Below, piece by piece: positions 1-9,399 of a stretch of 64,000 nucleotides of DNA. The position numbers were made by a program, and so were the translations under genes. The notes under the pieces were generated by a model. It saw nothing but the letters and a program-made list of their open reading frames with translations, was not told where the DNA came from and did not search any database. Each line of letters opens with the position of its first letter. Position 1 is the stretch's first letter. Source of the stretch: Zeugodacus cucurbitae (lineage: Eukaryota > Arthropoda > Insecta > Diptera > Tephritidae); contig NC_071670.1 of assembly GCF_028554725.1 (NCBI RefSeq), positions 36,636,001 through 36,700,000 on the forward strand, written 5' to 3'.

Positions 1-104
1 TCAAAGCATACTGAGCATCTTTCTCTTTGACACCATGTCTGAAATCCCACGTGATCTGTCAAATACTAATGCATGAAAATCCTAACCTCAAAAAAATCAC
101 CCGT
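1..104 (-). mobile_element. 5' terminus of a DD41D mariner-like element, cut by the window edge
   Basis: The reverse complement reads ACGGGTGATTTTTTTGAGG and continues identically to the left end of the element at 46868-46971 for all 104 bases, including the untranslated leader up to just before its ATG. It is flanked by TA at 105-106, the expected mariner target. The remainder lies left of position 1, so whether it is full length is unknown. It sits downstream of the 547-3015 exon, inside the following rugose intron. Confidence 0.93.
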
Positions 105-546
105 TAAAAAACTAACACTGACAGCTGCTGCTGTCATCCAACCCCTGACACTTATTTGTCTGCATGAGTGCCGTTAAATCCCAGCTAAGTTTATGTGCGT
201 GCCATTTAATTTTGTGGAAATCATTTACCGCCCTGAATGTCCGTTCGTGCGCTTCAGGCATGAGTGGAGCGCGTGCTAGTGACTCAGATTTTATTACATT
301 GCAATTGGGGCGAGCGTCAAATTGACAGCTAGGATTTATCTAATTTCTAAGCAAGTTGCCAAAGATTTAGTGGCATTCACCCCCAACTCTCTCGCTACTA
401 TGCCATTTGATTATCGCTTAGACTTAAATACATTTCTTTTATACCTATTTTTTGTGTACATATACTCTGGACCATTTACTTCATAAAACGTAACTTCAAT
501 AGCAGAAAACTAACCTCACAAATGACGGGGGGTGGTTGGCACTTAC
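105..546. other. Intron sequence 3' of the giant rugose exon
   Basis: No exon was found. It holds the TA flank of the mariner terminus and otherwise unremarkable AT-rich sequence. The intron continues left of the window. Confidence 0.8.
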
Positions 547-3015
547 CAAAATGAGTATTCTCAACTTGTGTGCTGGCAGTCGTGTGTTTTGTCTGCCGTT
601 CATCCACTGGCACCATATCGTCTTGCAATTCTTCTTGTGTGGTTTGTGTTTCCTCTTCGGTTTGCTCGACCAGCTCTTCCACTGCTTCGGCATCCAAAAG
701 CCCAACAGCAGCACCGTCATTCGGCTGGTTCTTTGGCGTGGTTTGTGTAGTGGAGTCGACTTCCTTCACTACTGCAGGTAGTATGACCGCTAATGGTTTC
801 TCCGCTGGCACTTCCATTGTTGCCGGTAATACAAGTGGCTCCACCGTTTCAGCTTTCAACTCATCTGTGGACACTGTAGCTTCCATTATGGGCTCAATCG
901 TTTGCTCTACTGCATTTACAGTTTGCTCTAACAAATCATTCACAACTGTTTGTACAATGTCTGTGACATTTTCCTTTGCGGCTTCTACTTGTGGTTCACC
1001 GGCTATATCAATGTGTGTGACTTCCTGTGCCGCCGCTGTTACCTCCGTCTCAGCTTTGTCTAATGCGGTTGTGAGCACATCCTCTACGATTTCTTTGGCC
1101 GCCTCAGAGACAGCTTCTTCGCTAACTTCATTCTTTACTTTTTCGACAATCTCATTGTTGTTGGTCTCTTTGCGCGCCTCATCTTCGGCAACACTCGCAT
1201 CGACCACTTTGTCTATCAATTTATCGACTATGTCCTTTACCATTGTCTCGACAATGATGTTTTCATTGTCCACCGTCGACGATTCGGTTAGTCCGAGTAA
1301 GTTTTCTTCGGTCATGGATGCACTCGATACGGTTGTTTCGGGACTAAGTGAGGAGATCTCCTCGGTAGTCTCTACCGTGGTCGAGAGCGAAGAACTCACA
1401 TCCATTAGTTCGTGTTCGTGCTCTTTCGCAACAACGATTGCCAACTTTGAGGTTTTGTGCTCGTCGTCGCTGGGCTCGGCAGTATTTGTGTTGTTGTTAT
1501 TTATGGTATTTTCATCGGTTTTGTTATCTTCAGTCTTTTGTTGCGTCTCAATAACGTCAGACGCTTGGGTGAGTAAATCCGTTACGGCATTGTTTGCATT
1601 TTCGTTGGTCTCACTGTTCGCATTTGTCTCATTAATATCGGTTGTGTTGTTATTGTTGACTTGTGTTGTAGTTTTGAGCTCATCAGCATTGTTGTTCAGC
1701 AAATTCTTTGTGTTCAACAAAGACACATTGTCCTCAGCACTCTGCTGTGTTGTTGTGTGGCTTTGTTCTGTGGACGGTTCTTTTGTCGCTTGCTTCTTCT
1801 CATTCTTGAGCACACCTTGTACTACCTCATTGACAGCTAATTCAATCTCCTCATCCTTCAAGACGGAGGAGGCTTCTTGCATTTCATCGGCTACTATTTT
1901 GCAGTCTTGTAACGCCTTTTCGGAGTTCTGTAGCACTTGTTGTACGAGCTCGTCATCGGCAGTTACACCGGCCGCCATTTTGGCGGTGGCCAACTCGATT
2001 TCTTCGAGATCCTCTGCCTTGAGGTTAAGTGTTTGTGACAATGCTTCTTGACCGCCGCTAGTGGTTGACTTCGCAGGTGTACTGCTAGCGCTGGCGCCCG
2101 TCGACGAACTGGAAGCGCTGCCGTTGCAAGTCACCGCAACTGCCGGCGACTCAACTATACTGGTGACTATCACTTCCGATTTAATGTGTTCATTGTAAAC
2201 ATCGGATATGTTGGAAATTTTCGATTTGGTCAAGTCTTCGCTTGGCACTGTCTCTTTCGTCAAATCTTCATCGGCCTCCTTTTCGTCCGACGTGCAGACA
2301 CAGTTCGCGGGCTCATTAACATCGGCTGTTGCGTTCAACTCCTGTGTTGTGGACTCAATATCTTCGCTCTCATCTACTTCCTCTTCCACGGGTGGCACAT
2401 CTTCAAGGGAACCCACCGATTCCTCATCTTTAACTGGCACCTCTTGTATTGTAGCCGCTGGCAGCGCGGCGTGTCGTTGCTGCTGCTGATGCATATGCGT
2501 ATGCTCCAGTTGCTGTTGTTGTTGGTGTTGATGATGCTGATGATGTTGCTGCTGTTGTTGCTCTTCACGCTCCCAACCGCTGATCGTGCTGATGGGACGC
2601 GCTTGTCGCAACGCCGGATCCGTTATGTTGTCTGTGCGTTGTCGTTCATAGTGTTCGTACATTTGCGCGAACTGCAGTTTGAATTCTTCGTAGGAGACCT
2701 TCGAGTGCACAATGGCCAGTGTGTCAACCCACACACGCCAACCACCGTACTCATGCTTGATCGCATGATGCAACAACATACGGAAAAGTGAGTATACCAT
2801 ATCGGAGATTTTCTGCTCTTCAGTATTCTTCGGATGTATGTAGGCCATTGCTATGAGCCATTCCTGCCACACGGACATCTGTAGCACGGTGCGTCGGTTT
2901 TCGCGATTGCTATTACACAGCAAGGTCATGTCGGAGAGGAAGAGCTTCTTGACCTCGATCAAGGATTCGGTTTGTTTGGATTGTCGTATGAGCGTGGCGA
3001 CGACCTTAAGCATCA
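547..3015 (-). CDS. rg: rugose giant exon (window exon 16): end of alpha-solenoid and disordered AKAP region
   Basis: This 2469-bp exon starts with TG after acceptor TTTTCAG and ends phase 1 at CATTTTG/GTAAGTG, so 822 whole codons. The first ~150 residues are the conserved solenoid end: MLKVVATLI, FLSDMTLLCNSNRENRR, SVWQEWL, then EYGGWRVWVDTLAIVHSKV and PISTISGWE. A Gln/His tract follows (about 2472-2562), then about 640 residues of acidic, Glu/Thr/Ser/Val-rich disorder with several amphipathic helices (892-977, 1051-1122, 1197-1269, 1792-1851) resembling PKA RII-binding sites. Rugose/DAKAP550 is a known RII anchor; which helix binds here is inference. The next exon, toward PH-BEACH-WD40, lies left of the window. 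Confidence 0.95.
2472..2562 (-). repeat. CAG/CAT-rich tract coding Gln/His in rugose
   Basis: On the coding strand this is a run of CAA, CAG, CAT and CAC codons (QQQQQHHQHHQHQQQQQ, then LEHTHMHQQQQ) just after the conserved GWEREE. It is imperfect, in frame and at the start of the disordered region. Such tracts vary in length between insect species and alleles. Confidence 0.9.
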
Positions 3016-4231
3016 CTGAAAATAGGGAGAGAGATAAGAATGAGAGTTATTGATTGTAGAAAGTTCTGAAAGCACAATACTTTAAGCCTGATATGGATTA
3101 CAACATCAATGAACAGAGTGAGTTGTCAATCAACTAATCCTCTATAGGTCCTTGAATATTTCTCATGGTTACGCATTTAATTCCATTGAATTCCATGTAC
3201 ATCCCTCAAAATTTCATATAAGTAAGTGGAACCATGCTCATATTTCTGAACAGTCTAGTACCTCATAAATTCTCGGACATTTCTTAGATCACAGCAGGGC
3301 CAAGGTATCAGCGGTTCCAAATAGCTTAAATGCCTTCCCATCAACCTATCAACTATCGCTGTTCTCTTACATACTGTCCAGCTCTTACTCTTATCCTCCC
3401 GCAACTTTCTTCAGCCACCACATTTTTAATCTAGCTAAAATGTTCACCGATTTATTGCAGCTTAACTGTAATAATATCCCTCTTAATTTTCATTTATGCG
3501 CATATGTACCCATACGAGCATAATTCCGTCCTTCTGTCCTTCATATCCTGCACGAAACATTCATTTCGCTAATCCCAAATAGAGGTTTTAGTGCACTTTT
3601 TATACTTATGTGGGTATTATACAATGGTACACATGTGTTGCTAGTAATTTTGTACATATATATGGTTGAAATTCCCTGTAGGAAAAAATGGTAGGCAACG
3701 GATTGAAGTTTCGCAATAATAGTAGACGTCGAACAAAATCTACTGAGAGGATCGCTAAATATCTGTTAGACTTCCTACAGTAAGGTATTAATGTTCTAAT
3801 ATTCTTTCGCACAGTAGCGTCACCTGTGAATTCTCAATGGTATTTCGAATATTCAATATTTGAAACTGTTATTCGAGCGGTTATAAAAATCCCGAAGTAC
3901 TTGAAAAATATGTAACAAATCGGGATATACTCTATATAGGTTAGTATTTGTCCCACATGAAGGCCTTAAAAGATAATGTTTCGTGTCTTGTTTTATAAAC
4001 TTTTATTTTTTAGTCTTGGTGTAGAATCCATTCATCATTTCACGCAAAAATCGCCATCCAATCAGTCGAAAACTTGCTATTTATACTCAGATATTTTTGA
4101 AGATATGTGGAAGGAGAATGAGGTACACAAAATTAGTTAATTTTCCTACAGGGTACTATCCAAATACCATGCCCTATTATATACTTAACATTATATACAT
4201 GTATATATAACATGCAATTTCATATACTCAC
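3016..4231 (-). other. rugose intron, 1216 bp
   Basis: GTGAGT donor at 4226-4231, CAG acceptor at 3016-3018. I see no coding or structured element in it. Confidence 0.85.
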
Positions 4232-4422
4232 TTGGATTCTCCAAACGATAGTGACTCTCCGGCTCTGGATGTCTGGTATATAGTATTTGTTGTGATATAT
4301 GTTCGGTCATAATTTCGTAGAGGACATTATACGTGGGCAGGGAGAGCGATTCCTCGTAGAGTAATAAACGTTCCGCTAATAGTGTGTATAAGTTGTGCGG
4401 CGACATAACGTCATATTTTCGT
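4232..4422 (-). CDS. rg: rugose exon (window exon 15), alpha-solenoid
   Basis: This 191-bp exon has one base in and one base out. The acceptor is CCACTAATAG after a CTG/CTA pyrimidine-rich tract; the donor is CCAA/GTGAGT. It reads RKYDVMSPHNLYTLLAERLL, then SLPTYNVLYEIMTEHISQQI and RHPEPESHYRLENP. The TYNxLYEILTEQ and HPEPxxxxxxxNP motifs match neurobeachin. The ATG at 4404-4406 is internal, not a start, because the conserved RKYDV precedes it. A plus TG of the next exon gives Met (ENP-M-MLKVVATLI). Confidence 0.94.
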
Positions 4423-4973
4423 CTATTAGTGGCAGCAGCAATAGCAGCAGATGGCCAATGTTAGTTGCAGCAGACGGCGAAATGAAGACAAAGTTTGTTG
4501 GCGCAGCGGGTTGAGAAAAACAATTGTGGAAAGAAAGAATGCGAAAAAGTATAAGCTTGAGAAGGTAAATAAATCATTTAATAAATTGCATTGCAATGTC
4601 ATATTTTATATGCCAACATAGCCAGATGGCTGGTTGAGAATGCGAAGCGAAGAGTTAGTTATTGTTACAGTATAGTACGTATATTAGGAGTGTCCTTTTT
4701 AATTTTTTTTAATCAAACTTATTTTTTTGTAAAATTTTTCTTATGGAAAAAATTATTTAAATCAAATGCGCTATAAAATCGTAGTAAAATTTTTTTATAA
4801 TAATTATTATTTTTTATACATAATTAAAATTTTATTTCTTTATAATTCTATACAAAATTACTACAATTTTTTATAAAAAAAAAATTATTATTTTATTTGG
4901 AAAAAATTACATATTCATAATTTAGAACACCCCTAACGCGACAATATGGCGTTCCTTACGCGCTCGTACTTAC
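4423..4973 (-). other. rugose intron, 551 bp
   Basis: GTAAGT donor and TAG acceptor. It has AT-rich runs of poly-A/poly-T around 4690-4910 and nothing else recognised. Confidence 0.85.
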
Positions 4974-5164
4974 TTGTGTGTGCTGCGTGATAAAAAGAAT
5001 CCAAGCAATTTCAATGCTTGTAAGCGTATCAATTGACTTTCAGCAGCCAATAATTTGAAAATGCTACGAACGCCATGTTTCACATCGAAAGCAGGTACCA
5101 TGGAGCTGGGATGCTCGGACATGAGCGAAATTAACATTTGCAGAACGTCATGAAGATTCTCATC
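4974..5164 (-). CDS. rg: rugose exon (window exon 14), alpha-solenoid
   Basis: This 191-bp exon begins phase 0 after TTTACGCAG and ends with two bases (AA) at GTAAGT. It encodes [20 protein letters not shown], then [20 protein letters not shown] and [16 protein letters not shown]. LMSEHPxSMxPAFDxxxGxRxIxKLLA is a family signature. The final AA plus A gives Lys (STHK-RKYDVMSPHNLY). Confidence 0.95.
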
Positions 5165-5264
5165 CTGCGTAAATTGAAGAGAAGAAAGAAACATTTAAAA
5201 TACAATTAAATTTAACTTTTTGTTGTAAATTGTAGAATTTGTGGTCCTTCGAGGTCCAACCTAC

Positions 5265-5407
5265 CTCATGCATGGTCGTCAAATAATTCAAAATGCTTTG
5301 CAATTCATCCTCTTTGACGCCATTGCCAATCATAATCAATTGTTTCAAAAACAATAAAATATAAGCGCGTATCGCTAGAATATCCTTTTGTGCTGGACGT
5401 GGACCAT
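5265..5407 (-). CDS. rg: rugose exon (window exon 13), alpha-solenoid
   Basis: This 143-bp exon starts with two bases (AT) after TTCAACAG and ends phase 0 at GAG/GTAGGT. G from the upstream exon plus AT makes Asp: [18 protein letters not shown]. It continues [20 protein letters not shown], then [13 protein letters not shown]. The motif [22 protein letters not shown] is almost unchanged from flies to mammals. A 100-bp intron separates it from the next exon. Donor GTAGGT is less usual but fits U1 pairing. Confidence 0.95.
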
Positions 5408-6140
5408 CTGTTGAAGAAAATATGAAAAGAAGAAAAGAAAATATAAAAAATATAAAATTTGTGCTAAAATTGAATAATTGTGGAAGAAACTTGGTCTCCC
5501 CAAGATTTTTCTACGGGGGGTTGTCGAGATTTTAAACATCGAATCTTAAAAAAAGATATTCTTCTATTGAATTTTCTATTGTCGAAAGCTCATTTCAGCA
5601 AGATGAGGTTTTAAAACTTCCCTCCTTCTCAACTTAAGAAATTTCAGTAATACATTTAAAAATAGTCACATCATCACTCTTCATTATTAATGTTAGGAGT
5701 CCAAGGAAAACAGATATGTTTTATTCGAGACCCGGTTGTTAAATGTTAACTTTCATTTCAAATTTACATATCTAATAAATTTGTGTTTAAAGAGAACTTG
5801 CGGGCATTTAGGGTCATATTAATTATAGTAAGGGATGAACACCGAAAGTGATTGCTGACGCATGACTATTGACAAAAATTTGACACCAAATATGAATGTT
5901 TCCCTGACTCGTGACCAATGAAAAATGACTAACTTAATCTTGAGAAAGATTCAATATACTCCGCACAAAATATATTTAGATTCTTCAAGATTCTTTTGAG
6001 ATTGGACTTGTGACTATTGACTACTGACAAATATTTGACAGCGGAATTCTCGCAATAGCTTGGATGGAATTTTCTTTGTTTTAATCTACTTTACTCAACT
6101 AATGTTTCCAAAATAATACTATATTCCTTTTCACACTCAC
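5408..6140 (-). other. rugose intron, 733 bp
   Basis: GTGAGT donor, CAG acceptor. A short imperfect direct repeat (GACTATTGAC...TTTGACA) occurs near 5863 and 6011. Otherwise plain. Confidence 0.85.
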
Positions 6141-6363
6141 CCAATCCCTTTGGTATGATGCCACTCTTTGCACGCGGATTCACAACCCAATAGTAGTACT
6201 TCAGTGTGTGCACTGTCTGCAGTACGGTGCTAACACGTCGCACATTGCTGTAGATTTGCGTATCGCTGAGGAATTCCGTTGCCAGATAGGAGTACAGGCG
6301 CGCCTGTACATTGGCTGGCGTGTAGATCCACAGCGCCGGATTGAAGAGCACATGATCGAGCAG
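6141..6363 (-). CDS. rg: rugose exon (window exon 12), alpha-solenoid
   Basis: With the acceptor at ACGTGGCAG the exon is 223 bp, phase 0 in, 1 out (donor TTGG/GTGAGT). It encodes LLDHVLFNPALWIYTPANVQ, then YSYLATEFLSDTQIY, VRRVSTVLQTVHTLKYYYWV and SGIIPKGL. DHxLFNPAxWIxTPAxVQ, RRVxTVLQxxHTLKYYYW and PKGLDGPRP are classic family motifs. A second in-frame acceptor 30 nt upstream (exon start 6393) would add ten residues, LFCFSFLTWQ. I chose the inner one because it gives LLLKQ-LLDHV, matching the family without insertion. Confidence 0.92.
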
Positions 6364-7394
6364 CTGCCACGTCAGAAATGAGAAACAGAACAACTGCAAC
6401 ACAGCGAGAGAACGCAAATTACAATACTGTTAGACGCAGTTACAACAACTCATTTAAAGCGCAATATTAAAAACACTCAAACAGTGTACGCTCCAAACAA
6501 TACAAATACATTTTTAATATAATAATTTTATGATTATAATTTATATTTATACAAAAGTTTTTTTTTTTTTGAAAATTGAGTTATACATACATGTAAAGGG
6601 TGTTTGATTTGGTTTGGTTGTTGTTTATATTATTATTTTTGATGCACAAAACAACGAACGAACGCAACGACATTACGAGTAGGTAGTATATTCAAGTATT
6701 TTTTATTTATTTTTGTACATATTGGTTGGGATATGAAAAATCGCAAGGCAGGGTAACGCAACGCAAACAGCATTCCAGAACATTTTTTAAGTTTTCAATT
6801 TATAATATATCGCATGCAGCAAACAGCATTCAGAAATGAAAATTCGTTTTTTTTTATTAAATATGAAAAAGAAAAAAAATAATAAAATATTTATGTAAAT
6901 ACAATCGTTTGATGTATGCTTATTGTTACAATGTTTACTAAATTATGGTTCATTAAGCTAAAATCGTATATAATGAAGGAATGTTAGATAAAAATTATGA
7001 GCGGTCTACATATTTTATAAAAAATACTTATATGTATATACGATGTGTGTTTATAGTACAATTATGTATTCGAGAAATAATATATTTTCGAGATATTTTT
7101 TCTTCAACTATAGTAAAATAATCATAAATAAGATATTGACCTATTTAAGTATGAGTATTTACAAAAAATGTAGTAATAGTAAGGCACATAATAAAACTTC
7201 AGAATTCCATGCTTAACTGTACTTGACGATTCACCCAATTTTCACTTTAATTAAGCATTGAATTAATTGATTCTGATTCCTCTAATGATTCACTCAATTT
7301 AGAGGCTTGTACAACATAATCAATTCAAATAAATATATCTAATAGTGCAGCTTTATCTCTTATCCCACTTGTTAATAATCATAGATATATTTTT

Positions 7395-7775
7395 AGGCGT
7401 TTTTACACAGCCAAATTAATTGATCAATCAAAAATTTTATTGAGAAACTATTTTTGCCTTTTGCACTGCCGGCTCGATAACCGATTAGCTGTTATACATT
7501 TTTGTTTTTGCTTTTCATAAGAAGGTGGCAAGTTTCATCAGCTGATGAATGTTTTTTAGCAGCGACATTACCGTAGCTTTTTTTAAAAAAAATCAGCCAA
7601 TCGCAGACAAAGAATGTATATCGTGAGTTTTTGTCGCAGAGTTGCATTTGATTTTCAAGTCGATTAAAACTCAATTAAATAGTAATGTAGATTGTCATTT
7701 TGTATGGTAAATCGATTTTAATAAGCGTTTTAATCTAGCAGAGGCCGGTTAATTAGCTCCTGTTTAAAAACGCTA
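7395..7775 (+). mobile_element. MITE-like repeat family, copy A
   Basis: A 381-bp copy starting TAGGCGTTTTTACACAGCC with AATTAATTGATCAAT and ending GGTTAATTAGCTCC followed by an imperfect TGTGCGAAAANGCTA. The ends are imperfect inverted repeats of about 40 bp. The 3' flank is TTA; the 5' flank is TTT, probably mutated. It shares CCGGCT..CGATAA, TTTTGCTTTT..AAGAAG and the TGTATGGTAAATCGAT block with copies B and C. No coding capacity. It lies in the 9-kb rugose intron. Confidence 0.85.
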
Positions 7776-7975
7776 TTAGTCATTTATCCGCTAATTCAGT
7801 GTCCATGCTCAATTAAATCAACTAGCTGGGACAATTAAGATCTCAATTGAGTTAATTTTGAAGTTGTTTTAGTATAAAACAATTATGAAATTAATTAATT
7901 ATTAATTATGAAATTTTCTTATAATTACCGATTATTTTGGACTATCGTCCTTGACTTACTCATTAATTTCTTCGT

Positions 7976-7995
7976 TATCGTATCGTATCGTATCG
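7976..7995 (+). repeat. (TATCG)4 microsatellite
   Basis: Four perfect TATCG units. Confidence 0.95.
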
Positions 7996-9381
7996 TCAAT
8001 TAAATTCAATGTGGGCAATTAAATAGTTTTTAAAACTTAATGAGTTAAATTAAGAAAGGTTAAAGTATAAATCGATGTTATCGATGTTATTTTAACTAAC
8101 CAATTAGTATATAGTTTGGATATGGTATAAAATATATATTGTTGAATATATCGTATATTTTTGACTAATTGAACGAACTTGTAACCAATATGATAATTAA
8201 TTAAGCATTGAATACTGTATTATTTTACTTGTATGTTTTATATAGTTATCAAGGTCTTATGTAGATTGACAACTACTTGTATAGATTTTCTTTATTATGT
8301 AGTAAAATATATTGATACATAATATTACGGAATAAGAATGCATTCAAAATAAAAAAGAATACTGAAATACTTTAACAACTACTACAAGTATATTACCACA
8401 GGTCTAATAGTGTAATCCTGAAATAGTTGAATTCTGTTTTATTTTTTTTAGTCAAGAACAATTTATTCATTCGGAACAAAACTAATAAAAAATTGTGTCT
8501 CTCCAAGGTATTGATTATAAACATAATGTCTGTCATTGTTGATCATTCATTCAGAATATCACCGTTGTTAAAATCTGAATACAGTAAGCGAAGGCCAAAT
8601 AATCCCGAGTTGCCAAGTATCTTAGTAAGTTATTTCAATCATTTGTTATGTAAATGATGAAGATTACTAAAAAAAGTTTTGATATCCCGTTACGTAGACG
8701 AAAACTAGGGCAAATGAACCGATTTGGGATAAAAAATCGAAAATAGGATAATGAAGTGGAATTTAGTACTCGAATCAGCACCTGCAGGCCTCCAGAATGA
8801 CATTTCTTACCTAGAAGAGCTGATATGAAGCCGAAACACTTTTTTTTCGGTTTAAAATGTTTAAAGCTACATTTACAACTAAATACTCGCTGACAAAGAA
8901 GTCTGGCTATATCGTAGTAAGTTCAATATTCTAGTAAAACACGGTTAATAGCGATGACAAAAGCTTTTTGAAAATAGTTAATATTCTAAAAAAATGTCAA
9001 AACCCGCCCACACCATATTATAAATTGAGTGAAATACTCCTACACACACAAAAATATTGTTTGTATATCTATTTATGTATGTATATGTTTACTATATGTA
9101 AGTCCATTTATAAATTGCAAAATTCTGTATTTCTTGCAATTTTTCGAATATCAAAATTCATTACTTTGCGCTTGGAGCTGCAACCACACAGTCATGTGTC
9201 GTAAGGCTGCAGGGTATTCAGATATCCTTCACAATTTACCAATATATGAAAAATATTGCTGGCAGTCATGAGAATATTGTGTAAAATGTGCAATTTTTTT
9301 TGCGAATACCATTGTTGCTGTTATTGTATGCTTAATTGTGTCTACTGGCAGTGATTGCTGTCGACAGTCATTAAACATTTA

Positions 9382-9399
9382 TGTGTGTGTGTGTGTGTG
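9382..9399 (+). repeat. (TG)9 microsatellite
   Basis: An uninterrupted TG run; further short TG runs occur at about 9530-9541 and 9598-9609. Confidence 0.95.

Noticed and set aside
570..2051. A 493-codon open frame on the plus strand
   Set aside because: It lies fully opposite the rugose giant exon. Its Ser/Thr/Val-rich product is the mirror of the Glu/Asp/Thr/Ala/Asn codons of that exon, and the rugose frame has family similarity and splice sites.
2186..2791. A 201-codon plus-strand frame
   Set aside because: Antisense shadow of the Gln/His tract and the conserved solenoid codons of rugose.
4389..4406. MSPHNLY as a possible translation start of rugose
   Set aside because: Conserved RKYDV precedes this Met in frame after a good acceptor, and the upstream exon joins in phase.
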